NCBI GenBank assembly: GCA_039929265.1
Contig: JBDSRN010000184.1
Span: 1-50,292 of the forward strand
Length of the DNA stretch: 50,292 bases
DNA from: ZC4RG30 sp039929265
GTDB lineage: Bacteria; Pseudomonadota; Gammaproteobacteria; Steroidobacterales; Steroidobacteraceae
Reading direction: 5' to 3'
Shown: piece by piece, positions 26,097 to 33,639 of the stretch
How the letters are laid out: each line of letters begins with the position of its first letter
How positions within the stretch are numbered: position 1 is the stretch's first letter
The notes under the pieces: generated by a model
The model's database searches: none
Told to the model about the DNA's origin: nothing
Seen by the model: only the letters and a program-made list of their open reading frames with translations
Program-made: the position numbers and the translations under genes

Positions 26097-27968
26097 CTAG
26101 ATGTGCAGCTTGGCGGGCTTGCGCGTACCGCCGTACAGCAAGGTCAGGAGCGCGCGGCTGCCCATCAACGAGGTGAACATCGAGGTTGCGATACCAAGCG
26201 TGAGCACGACGGCGAAGCCGCGGATCGGTCCGGTGCCGAACACCCACAGCACCAGGCCCGCGATTATCGTCGTGACGTTCGAATCCGCGATGGCCGAAAA
26301 CGCCTTCTCAAAGCCCGCGCGGATGGCCGCCTGCGGTGTCACGCCATTGCGCAGTTCTTCACGGATGCGCTCGTAGATCAGCACGTTCGCGTCGACCGCC
26401 ACGCCGACGGTGAGCAAGATGCCGGCTATGCCGGGCAGCGACAGCGCGGAGCCCATCATCGACAGCAAGGCGGTGAGCAGCACCACGTTTGCGAGCAGTA
26501 CCAGATCCGCGATGAGGCCGAATATCTTGTAGTAGATCGCCATGAAAGCGAACACGCCGAGCATTCCCACGAGCAGCGCCTTGACGCCCTTGTCGATGCT
26601 CGCCTGGCCGAGGCTCGGGCCAATCGCGCGTTCCTGAATGTTCACCAGCGGTGCCGCGAGCTGACCGGAGCGCATCAGCAGCGCGAGCTCGCGCGCTTCG
26701 CTCTGCGTCAGGCCGGTGATCTCGAAGCTGTTGCTGAACACGCCCCGGATCGTCGCGTTGCTGATGATTTTCTGCGTGATCACCTGGCGCGTCACTTTCT
26801 CGCCGTTGATAGTGCTGGTCTGCTGCGTCTGCTCGACCAGTACGACCGCCATGTTCTTGTTCACATTGGCGCGCGTGGTCTTGAACATCTCTTCCGCCGC
26901 GGCGGCGTCCAGCTTCACCGACACCGCAGGACCGTTCTGCGACGTCGTCGAAGTTGCATCGATGAGCTGATCGCCCGTGGCGATGATGTCGCGCTTGAGC
27001 AGCAGCGGACGCCCGCCATCCTCTAAGTACAGCTTGGAACCCAGCGGCGCGCGACCACGCTGCTGCGCCTCCACCGGATTGTTCTGCATGTCCACGAGCC
27101 GGAATTCCAGCGTCGCGACCTTGCCCAGAATATCTTTCACCTCGGCCGAGTTCTGCACGCCGGGGAGCTGCACGTTGATGCGGTCCGCGCCCTGCTTCTG
27201 CACGATGGGCTCGGACACACCCAGCTCGTTGACGCGATTGCGCAGCGTCGTGATGTTCTGCTGGATGGCGTACTCCTGACGCGCCTTCAGCTGCGCGGGC
27301 GTCAGCAGCGCTTCGATGAAGCGGTTCGCGCCGACCTCGGTCACGGAGTAGGTGAGATCGGGAACCGCCTTGGCGAGCGTGGCGCGCGCGGCCTGCGCAT
27401 CGGTGCCGGCAGGCAGCGAAACACGCAGCGTGTTGGGACGGTCGGAGCCCTGCGACGCGACGACGGCGACATCCGTGTAAGCCAGCTTCTCGGCCGACAG
27501 CGCGCGACGGAAGATCTGCTCGTTGGCGGCGAGCAGCTGATCCACCGCTCCATCGACGTCCACCTGATAGAGCAGATACAGCCCACCGCGCAGATCCAGG
27601 CCGAGCGGCATTGGGCGCAGCCCCACCTTGCGCAGCCACTCCGGTGCACGCGAGGCACGTGTCAGCGCCGTGACGTAATCATTGCCGAGACCTTCATTGA
27701 CTGCATCGCGTGCCTGCAACTGCGCCGGTACCGCGCGGAACAGCACCATGAGGCGGCCGTTGTCGATATACGAGCGCGTGAACGCGACCTGCTTGCCGGT
27801 GAGGAAGTCCTCCACCGACTTCTGCGCCGTCGCATCGATTGGCGCGCGATCCTTGCGTGCGATCTGCAGGGCATCGTCTTCGCCGAAAAAATTCGGCATT
27901 GCAAACAGCAACGCGAACAGCGTCACCAGCAGGATCAGCCAGTATTTCCAGCGCGCGTATTCGAGCAT
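26097..27968 (-). CDS. secD: Protein translocase subunit SecD
   Basis: Large partner of SecF. 623 aa, close to E. coli's 615. First membrane span about 8-26, then the P1 periplasmic region with GLDLRGGLYLLYQVD and NRVNELGVSEP, and a C-terminal five-span bundle with GVAVDANVLIYERIREEL. All family landmarks are intact. Three bases follow yajC, so expression is coupled. Confidence 0.97.
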   Translation of the reverse strand: MLEYARWKYWLILLVTLFALLFAMPNFFGEDDALQIARKDRAPIDATAQKSVEDFLTGKQVAFTRSYIDNGRLMVLFRAVPAQLQARDAVNEGLGNDYVTALTRASRAPEWLRKVGLRPMPLGLDLRGGLYLLYQVDVDGAVDQLLAANEQIFRRALSAEKLAYTDVAVVASQGSDRPNTLRVSLPAGTDAQAARATLAKAVPDLTYSVTEVGANRFIEALLTPAQLKARQEYAIQQNITTLRNRVNELGVSEPIVQKQGADRINVQLPGVQNSAEVKDILGKVATLEFRLVDMQNNPVEAQQRGRAPLGSKLYLEDGGRPLLLKRDIIATGDQLIDATSTTSQNGPAVSVKLDAAAAEEMFKTTRANVNKNMAVVLVEQTQQTSTINGEKVTRQVITQKIISNATIRGVFSNSFEITGLTQSEARELALLMRSGQLAAPLVNIQERAIGPSLGQASIDKGVKALLVGMLGVFAFMAIYYKIFGLIADLVLLANVVLLTALLSMMGSALSLPGIAGILLTVGVAVDANVLIYERIREELRNGVTPQAAIRAGFEKAFSAIADSNVTTIIAGLVLWVFGTGPIRGFAVVLTLGIATSMFTSLMGSRALLTLLYGGTRKPAKLHI

Positions 27969-27971
27969 TGC

Positions 27972-28298
27972 TCAGGCGCTCTTGTAGGTGCCTTTCGGAA
28001 CCAGTGAAGTTATCTGGTTGCGCTGGAGCTTGATGCGTACGTTGTCCGCGATCTCGACGGTGATGAAGTTGTCACCGATGTCGCTGATGCGCCCGAGGAT
28101 GCCACCGGCGGTCACTACTTCGTCGCCCACTGCCAGCTTCGCGAGCATGGCCGAATGTTCCTTGGCGCGCTTCTGTTGCGGACGGATCAGCAGGAAGTAG
28201 AACACGACCACGAAGACGACCAGAATCAGGATCTGGGAGTAGCCGGGCTGCGCACCACCAGAAGCCTGCGCGTACGCGGCGGGAATCAGATCATTCAT
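27972..28298 (-). CDS. yajC: Preprotein translocase accessory subunit YajC
   Basis: Small membrane protein that associates with SecDF. 108 aa, with a single span at about 22-40 (ILILVVFVVVFYFLLI) followed by RPQQKRAKEH and the soluble YajC fold (GDEVVTAGGILGRI). A Shine-Dalgarno AGAGG sits about nine bases before the ATG. The leader upstream holds three hairpins. Confidence 0.96.
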   Translation of the reverse strand: MNDLIPAAYAQASGGAQPGYSQILILVVFVVVFYFLLIRPQQKRAKEHSAMLAKLAVGDEVVTAGGILGRISDIGDNFITVEIADNVRIKLQRNQITSLVPKGTYKSA

Positions 28299-28317
28299 TG
28301 CACGAACCTCTCGTGGC

Positions 28318-28380
28318 CCCGGTTGTGCCGGGTGTTGATCAGGAGCAGTCCGGGGGTCACCGGACCCACCCGAAAGTGGG
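28318..28380 (-). other. Three tandem stem-loops between tgt and yajC
   Basis: Inverted repeats CCCGG/CCGGG (28318-28332), TCCGG/CCGGA (28349-28364) and CCCAC/GTGGG (28365-28380) lie in the 98-bp gap upstream of yajC. Read on the minus strand, a T-run precedes rather than follows them, so they do not look like a tgt terminator. They could slow read-through, be processed, or structure the yajC leader. Confidence 0.4.
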
Positions 28381-28396
28381 AAAAATTGGCCGCGTA

Positions 28397-29536
28397 TTAT
28401 GCCACAGGCCCGGTCGCCGACCGGAACTCACGGGTAAAGGCGGCAAACCGCCCCACCTCCAGCGCTTCGCGGATGCGGCGCATGAGGTCCAGGTAGAAAT
28501 ACAGGTTGTGGATGGTGTTCAGCCGCGAACCGAGGATCTCGTTGCAGCGGTCCAGGTGGCGCAGGTAGGAACGGGAATAATTGCGGCAGGTATGGCAGCC
28601 GCAGGCCGCATCCAACGGCCCGGTATCGCACTGGTGGATCGCATTGCGGATGTTGAGCACCCCTGTGGAAGTGAACAAGTGCCCGTTGCGGGCATGGCGC
28701 GTGGGCATGACGCAGTCGAACATGTCGATGCCACGCTCCACTGCCGCGACCAGGTCCTCGGGCCGGCCTACTCCCATGAGATAGCGCGGACGGTCCTCCG
28801 GCATCACGGGGGTCAGACCTTCGAGGGTGCGCAGGCGCTCCTCTTCCGGCTCACCCACCGCTAGTCCGCCGATCGCATAGCCCGGGAAATCGATCGCCTG
28901 CAACGCCGCGAAAGACTCCAGGCGCAGCCCGGCGTGGGTGCCGCCCTGGATGATTCCGAACAGCGCGCCGGCGGGGACCTCGTCCGTGCGGCCGTAGTAA
29001 TGGGCATGGCAGCGCTTTGCCCAGCGCATCGAACGCTGCATCGAGTCGCGTGCCACGGCTTCAGTGGCGGGCCAGGGCGTGCAGTCGTCGAAGGCCATCG
29101 CGATGTCGGAGCGCAGCGCCTGCTGCACGTCCATCGAATCCTCGGGGGTGAGTCGAACCTCGCTCCCGTCGATCGGTGACCTGAAGCGCACGCCCTCCTC
29201 GCTGATCTGGCGCAGCTTCGCGAGGCTGAACACCTGAAAGCCGCCCGAGTCGGTGAGGATCGGTTTATTCCAGTGCATGAAACCGTGCAGGCCACCGTGC
29301 GCGCGAATCACCTGTGTGCCCGGGCGCAGCATCAGGTGAAACGTATTGCCGAGAATGATCTGCGCACCGATGCCCTCGAGCTCCTCGGGCGTCATCGCCT
29401 TCACGGTGCCGTAGGTACCGACGGGCATGAACGCCGGCGTTTCGATGGTCCCGCGCGGCAGTTGCAGGGTGCCGCGGCGCGCCGCGCCTTCGCGCGCGCG
29501 CACGGTGAAGCGTGCGCCTTCATGGATGGAACTCAT
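28397..29536 (-). CDS. tgt: Queuine/preQ1 tRNA-guanine transglycosylase
   Basis: Swaps guanine 34 for preQ1 in GUN-anticodon tRNAs, the entry step of queuosine on tRNA. 379 aa from ATG 29536; earlier in-frame codons are not conserved. Active-site residues: DSGGFQ with Asp96, and the nucleophile Asp274 in MFDCVMPTR. Zinc ligands Cys312, Cys314, Cys317 and His343 (CGCHTC, TIHN). Follows queA by 88 bases, the standard queA-tgt-yajC-secDF order. Confidence 0.97.
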   Translation of the reverse strand: MSSIHEGARFTVRAREGAARRGTLQLPRGTIETPAFMPVGTYGTVKAMTPEELEGIGAQIILGNTFHLMLRPGTQVIRAHGGLHGFMHWNKPILTDSGGFQVFSLAKLRQISEEGVRFRSPIDGSEVRLTPEDSMDVQQALRSDIAMAFDDCTPWPATEAVARDSMQRSMRWAKRCHAHYYGRTDEVPAGALFGIIQGGTHAGLRLESFAALQAIDFPGYAIGGLAVGEPEEERLRTLEGLTPVMPEDRPRYLMGVGRPEDLVAAVERGIDMFDCVMPTRHARNGHLFTSTGVLNIRNAIHQCDTGPLDAACGCHTCRNYSRSYLRHLDRCNEILGSRLNTIHNLYFYLDLMRRIREALEVGRFAAFTREFRSATGPVA

Positions 29537-29624
29537 GGTGCGCAGTATGCCTTCAGCGCGCTGCGCGCATTCAGCGCCCCGCCTTTCTGCAGCGGATGCG
29601 TGGAGGCGAGCAGGCGCAGATTTC

Positions 29625-30665
29625 TCAAATTGCCCCGTGAGGGTTGCCGTCAAATCCCAGCAGCATCGCATCGCCATAGCTGAAGAATCGGTACCGCTCG
29701 CGCACCGCGTGCGCGTACGCGCGCTGGATGCACTCGTGCCCGGCAAACGCGGCCACCAGCATGAGCAGCGTGGATTCGGGCAGATGAAAATTGGTAAGCA
29801 GCAGGTCCACGTTGCGGAATCGATAGCCAGGCGTGATGAACAGGCGCGTGTCACCGCTTCCGGCAATCAAAGCTCCATGTGCATCTACGCTGGATTCCAG
29901 CGCGCGCGCCGCCGTCGTGCCAATAGCAACGATGCGACCACCCGCCGCGCGCGTGCGTGCCACCGCGGCCACTGTGTTCTGTGGCACTACGTAGCGCTCC
30001 GCGTGCATCACGTGCCTGGCGAGGTCATCGACGCGCAGCGGTTGAAAAGTCCCGGCACCGACATGCAGCGTTACGCATGTGTGTGCCACACCGCGCTGCG
30101 CGAGCAGCGCAAGCAGCGCCGCGTCGAAATGCAGGCTGGCCGTCGGTGCAGCGACCGCACCCGGCACTCGCGCGAGCACGCTCTGATAGCGCTCGCGGTC
30201 CTGCTCGGCGATCCCGCGCGTGATGTACGGCGGCAGCGGCACCTCGCCGAGGCGCTCGCAGAATTCGAGCGCTGGCTGCGGAAACTGCAACTCCCACAGA
30301 TCGCCTTCGCGTGCGAGCACGTGCAGCGCGCAACCCGCGACGTACACCACGTTGCCCGGCCGCAATGGCTTGCTGGCGCGCGCCTGCACGAGTGCACGGC
30401 TGCCTGGCAAGTCGCGCTCGAGCAGCAACTCCACGCGGCCGCCGGAATCCTTGGTGCCGTACAGGCGCGCGGGAATCACGCGCGTGTCGTTGAAGATGAG
30501 CAGATCACCGCTCTGCAGCAGCTGCGGCAGATCGAGGATGCTGCGATCGGCCAACGCGCAGATCGCTCGCTCGACTACCAGCATCCGGCTGGCTGATCGC
30601 GCAGGGAGCGGTTCCTGCGCGATCAGCTCGGGAGGAAGGATGAATTGAAAGTCGGCACGGCGCAC
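29625..30665 (-). CDS. queA: S-adenosylmethionine:tRNA ribosyltransferase-isomerase
   Basis: Adds the epoxycyclopentanediol moiety to preQ1-tRNA using the ribosyl part of SAM. 346 aa, normal length. Family motifs: FILPPELIAQEPLPARSASR at the start, DLLIFNDTRVIPARL near 55, YQSVLARVPGAVAAPTASLHF (shown in part) near 175, and the C-terminal TNFHLPESTLLMLVAAFAG. The start is a GTG at 30665. TAACAT just upstream may be the -10. Confidence 0.96.
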   Translation of the reverse strand: MRRADFQFILPPELIAQEPLPARSASRMLVVERAICALADRSILDLPQLLQSGDLLIFNDTRVIPARLYGTKDSGGRVELLLERDLPGSRALVQARASKPLRPGNVVYVAGCALHVLAREGDLWELQFPQPALEFCERLGEVPLPPYITRGIAEQDRERYQSVLARVPGAVAAPTASLHFDAALLALLAQRGVAHTCVTLHVGAGTFQPLRVDDLARHVMHAERYVVPQNTVAAVARTRAAGGRIVAIGTTAARALESSVDAHGALIAGSGDTRLFITPGYRFRNVDLLLTNFHLPESTLLMLVAAFAGHECIQRAYAHAVRERYRFFSYGDAMLLGFDGNPHGAI

Positions 30666-30674
30666 GGGGCGCGC

Positions 30675-30680
30675 ATGTTA
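30675..30680 (-). promoter_or_regulatory. Possible queA -10 element
   Basis: TAACAT (30680-30675) ends ten bases before the GTG start of queA, leaving a predicted leader of two to three bases. No good -35 is seen. Weak call, listed because the geometry recurs in this window. Confidence 0.3.
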
Positions 30681-31099
30681 GCGCAAGTCTTTGAGCCGGG
30701 GGCAGGGCCACCTCGAGCGTGAACAGTGTATCGCTGCTGACACGAACGCAGGATTCGCGTCGCCATCCGGAAGCTTGTCGCCGAAGTGATTGCCACGGCG
30801 TTCGAACATCACGTCGCCGCCGGGGTCCTGGAACGTCCGCGCCCTGCCTGGTCCACCGCCCGGCGGCTCGATTCGGCAGCGAGCGAGGTCGCAGCCCCGA
30901 GCAGCCCGGGATTGCCGACCCGGCGCAGCATCGAGGCGGATACCGCGGGTGCCACGACCCCAGGTCGCGGCCTGGGTACGACGATCGCCCGCACCCGCCC
31001 TGGCGAGGATTTCAGCGGGTATCGGCGGGTGCACGTGTCGTGTCATTGGTGCCTGGATGTTCCGGGGCCCGAAAAGGTCGCAATCGGCGCTGCAATATT
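30681..31099. other. Gene-poor region upstream of tRNA-Leu
   Basis: About 420 bp without a gene I can recognise. Frames are open on both strands, as expected for very high GC, but none shows a family motif. The longest minus-strand frame reads through the antisense of the tRNA, which is a known source of spurious proteins. The region may hold decayed coding sequence like that found just past the tRNA. Confidence 0.4.
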
Positions 31100-31105
31100 T
31101 ATACT
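31100..31105 (+). promoter_or_regulatory. tRNA-Leu -10 element
   Basis: TATACT lies 18 bp before the tRNA 5' end in a short AT-rich patch (AATATTTATACTTT), followed by a GC/pyrimidine-rich stretch as is usual for stable RNA promoters. A -35 at 17 bp would be GTCGCA, a poor match. Confidence 0.45.
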
Positions 31106-31123
31106 TTCGCCTCCCCCTACCGC

Positions 31124-31210
31124 GCCGGTGTGGCGGAACTGGTAGACGCAGCAGACTCAAAATCTGCCATGGGCAACCATGTGTCGGTTCGATTCCGACC
31201 ACCGGCACCA
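31124..31210 (+). tRNA. tRNA-Leu (anticodon CAA)
   Basis: 87 nt including an encoded CCA. The acceptor arm pairs GCCGGTG (31124-31130) with CACCGGC (31200-31206), discriminator A, then CCA. D-loop GGTAGACGC is typical of leucine tRNA. The anticodon stem GCAGA/TCTGC encloses loop CTCAAAA, giving anticodon CAA, which reads UUG codons. A long variable arm (CATGGGCAACCATG) confirms class II. T-loop GGTTCGATTCC is standard. Confidence 0.97.
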
Positions 31211-31417
31211 TCCTCTTTCTGATGTCCACGTGACAGGCATCAAGTCGTCCGGGCCCCGGTATTCGACATCACGCGGGCTATGCAGCTGAATACACCGCTG
31301 ATTCCTCGAGCAGGCGAGCTCGGTCATCAAACACGGCAGGATCAGCGTGACGGATACGCAACAGGGAAATGTCGGGTGATGTACGGTTCGGTGACCGCAG
31401 GTACGTGCCGGCGCACC

Positions 31418-31535
31418 GGCGAGTACGTCCTGGTCAACCTGCAGGTGCAGTAGGGGTTCAAACTATCAGCTCGCCGACGGCTACCCGGAGCCTGGTAACA
31501 GTCTGTATGCGAAACTGCAGCTCTCCTTCCAGTGA
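31418..31535 (+). pseudogene. C-terminal remnant of a TonB-dependent receptor
   Basis: Two out-of-register fragments read like the last strands of a BtuB-type outer-membrane receptor. GEYVLVNLQVQ then a stop (31418-31453) matches the usual LPSYTLVNLRV strand, and YQLADGYPEPGNSLY with a terminal LQLSFQ (within 31461-31535) matches the final ADGYNTPGRSLY...F strand. The plug and most of the barrel are absent, the intervening loop is lost and the frame changes. It lies between tRNA-Leu and the dehydratase. Called by pattern only. Confidence 0.55.
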
Positions 31536-31545
31536 GTGAGGCGCT

Positions 31546-31588
31546 GTGTTGCCACTGCCCACCTATGCCGATATCGAGCAGGCCGCGA
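31546..31588 (+). other. Out-of-frame N-terminus of the dehydratase gene
   Basis: GTG at 31546 opens LPLPTYADIEQAA, the usual N-terminal helix of this dehydratase family, in a different frame from the rest of the gene. Dropping the single A at 31588 joins it perfectly to RLEGHAHRTPVLTS. So the ancestral gene began here and a one-base insertion has split it, unless the base is a sequence error. Confidence 0.7.
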
Positions 31589-32512
31589 CGTCTGGAAGGT
31601 CATGCGCATCGCACGCCGGTCCTGACATCCCGCACGCTCGATAAGCGCACGGGGGCGCGCGTGTTCCTCAAATGCGAGAACCTGCAGCGCGGCGGTGCGT
31701 TCAAGTTCCGCGGCGCGATCAATGCAATCGCCGCGTTGTCATCCCAGCAGCGCGAGCGCGGCGTGATCGCGTTTTCATCGGGCAATCACGGGCAGGCCAT
31801 GGCGCTGGCCGGATCGTTGCAGCGCACGCCCGTCACCATCGTGATGCCGCACGACGCGCCAGCGATCAAGCTTGCGGCGACGCGTGGCTACGGCGCGACG
31901 GTGCTGCTGTATGACCGTTACACGGAGGATCGCGAGGCATTGGCCCGTGCGCTTGCCAGCGAACATGACCTGACATTGATTCCTCCCTACGATCATCCAG
32001 AAGTGCTCGCCGGTCAGGGCACGGCGGCGCGCGAGCTCTTCCGGGAATGCGGCCCACTGGACACGCTCGTTGTCTGCCTCGGGGGTGGCGGGTTGTTGTC
32101 CGGTTCCGCCCTGAGCGCCTCCCACTTGGCCCCCAGATGCACTGTTTACGGCGTCGAGCCCGAGACCGGCAACGATGGCCAGCAGTCCTTGCGCGCGGGA
32201 CACATCGTGCACATAGCTCCGCCTCGTTCGATCGCGGACGGCGCGCTGACGACGCACCTGGGCGAATACACATTTCCCATCATCCAGCGCCACGTAACTG
32301 ACATCGTCACTGTGCCGGACGCCGCGCTAGTTGCGACGATGCTGTTCCTTGCCGAGCGGCTGAAGATCCTGGTGGAGCCGACGGGGTGTCTGGCGCTCGC
32401 AGCGCTGCTGACGAAAGCGCTCCCGATTAGCAACAAGCGGGTCGGTGTGATCCTGAGCGGCGGCAATCTCGATCTCGCGCAATTCGCGCGACTGTCGGCA
32501 GAGAACCTCTAG
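31565..32512 (+). CDS. PLP-dependent threonine/serine dehydratase family protein, 5' end frameshifted
   Basis: Fold-type II enzyme that deaminates hydroxy-amino acids; close relatives are catabolic threonine dehydratases and threo-3-hydroxyaspartate ammonia-lyases, and I cannot choose between them. From the ATG at 31565 it has 315 aa. The catalytic body is intact: cofactor lysine in GAFKFRGA (Lys47), SSGNHGQ (substrate/cofactor binding), the glycine-rich phosphate loop GGGGLLSG, and SGGNLD at the end. No ACT regulatory domain, so it is not the biosynthetic form. The conserved first helix lies in another frame (31546-31588) because of one extra A. Translation from 31565 would replace about ten residues, so activity is possible. 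Its stop overlaps that of the convergent kinase by four bases. Confidence 0.85.
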   Translation: MPISSRPRRLEGHAHRTPVLTSRTLDKRTGARVFLKCENLQRGGAFKFRGAINAIAALSSQQRERGVIAFSSGNHGQAMALAGSLQRTPVTIVMPHDAPAIKLAATRGYGATVLLYDRYTEDREALARALASEHDLTLIPPYDHPEVLAGQGTAARELFRECGPLDTLVVCLGGGGLLSGSALSASHLAPRCTVYGVEPETGNDGQQSLRAGHIVHIAPPRSIADGALTTHLGEYTFPIIQRHVTDIVTVPDAALVATMLFLAERLKILVEPTGCLALAALLTKALPISNKRVGVILSGGNLDLAQFARLSAENL

Positions 32513-33621
32513 CGCGCCGGCAACCAGAACGAGAACGTGGAGCCCTGTCCTTCGAGGCTCAGGACGGTGACCTCGCCCTCGTGCGCCTCGACGAAAGTCT
32601 TGACGATCGCCAGACCGAGACCCGAGATGCCCTCGTGGCTGCCGTCGGCCCCGCCCTTGTCGAACACGGCATCGATCATATCTGGTGGGATGCCTTTACC
32701 GTCGTCCTTCACCCAGCACTCGATGCCCTGATCGCCGGCGCGCCGGCGTGCGCCGACGACGACGTGTCCGCGTGGCGTGTACCGGATCGCGTTTGCGATC
32801 AGGTTCTGCAGAATGCGCCGCAACAGGTTCGCGTCGGCGTAGATCTCCAGATCCTCCGGGACTGCGTTCGACAGCTCGGTGCTCGCGGTGCCGGCAACCG
32901 GATGCAGGTCGTGGATCAGGTTCTCCACCATCGGCCAGAGATCGAGATGGCGCCGCTCGAGCTTGATGCCGACCTCGGTCTGCAGGTTGGTGTTCTCCTC
33001 AAGCACTTTCTCGACCAGCTTTTCCAGGTGTTGCACGTTGCGCCGCAAGGCGATGAACATGCGACCCGAATCCGCGCCGACGTGCGCTCCGTAAGTCTCC
33101 TGCAGCACGCGACCTGCCATCGAGATCGCATTGAGCGGCGTGCGCAGATCGTGCGCGACGAATGCCAGATACTCCTCGCGCCGCAACAGAACATCCAGCG
33201 CGCGGCGTGATGCATACGCCTGCAGGGCGAGACCGATTGCCTGGTCGAACACCCGATTCATGATGCGGAACGGCTCACCCTGCAGGTTCAATCCGTTCGC
33301 ATCAACGAGGTCGTGGATGCAGCCGCGCAGGATGTTGTACTCCGCGACGACCTCTTCGATGTCGAAGGCGTCCTGCACGCGTTGCAGCCCATGCGCGATC
33401 GGGCTCTCGGTCTTGAGGACGTCGGGTATCGAGCGCCCGTCGTCGGAGCGCAGTGATTCAATGAGCTGTTCGAACAACATGGGAAGGTGATCGTTAAGCG
33501 TGGGCGTATCGAGCCCGCGTGCGGCCGGCAGCTCGCGCACCTGTGCGCGCCAGGTGGCCATCAATGCGTCGCTATTCGCCTCGAGCAGTGTCGCGATCTT
33601 TCTCAGCTCGCCGGTTTGCAT
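32509..33621 (-). CDS. Soluble sensor histidine kinase with RsbRD-like N-terminus
   Basis: 370 aa with no membrane segment. The N-terminal helical domain (about 5-140) resembles the RsbRD/RsbR sensor (LEANSDALMATWRAQVRE, HLPMLFEQLIESLR). A HisKA phosphoacceptor follows, FVAHDLRTPL with His157, then the HATPase with NLIANAIRYT (N box), DDGKGIPPD (G1) and GLGLAIVKTF (G2), and ends in WLPAR. All kinase boxes are intact. There is no response regulator next to it, so the partner is elsewhere. Its upstream neighbour eptA ends 18 bases away in the same orientation, so the two might be co-transcribed, but the -10 before the kinase suggests its own promoter. Confidence 0.88.
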   Translation of the reverse strand: MQTGELRKIATLLEANSDALMATWRAQVRELPAARGLDTPTLNDHLPMLFEQLIESLRSDDGRSIPDVLKTESPIAHGLQRVQDAFDIEEVVAEYNILRGCIHDLVDANGLNLQGEPFRIMNRVFDQAIGLALQAYASRRALDVLLRREEYLAFVAHDLRTPLNAISMAGRVLQETYGAHVGADSGRMFIALRRNVQHLEKLVEKVLEENTNLQTEVGIKLERRHLDLWPMVENLIHDLHPVAGTASTELSNAVPEDLEIYADANLLRRILQNLIANAIRYTPRGHVVVGARRRAGDQGIECWVKDDGKGIPPDMIDAVFDKGGADGSHEGISGLGLAIVKTFVEAHEGEVTVLSLEGQGSTFSFWLPAR

Positions 33622-33627
33622 GATCCG

Positions 33628-33633
33628 AGTGTA
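33628..33633 (-). promoter_or_regulatory. Possible kinase -10 element
   Basis: TACACT (33633-33628) ends seven bases before the kinase ATG, again predicting transcription from the start codon. It lies within the 18-bp gap after eptA. No -35 is evident. Confidence 0.3.
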
Positions 33634-33639
33634 GCCGGG

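Noticed and set aside
30678..31229. 183-codon minus-strand frame through the tRNA
   Set aside because: Its start region (VGIEPTHGCP, then LSLLRLPVPPH) is the familiar artefact of translating a tRNA-Leu on the antisense strand.
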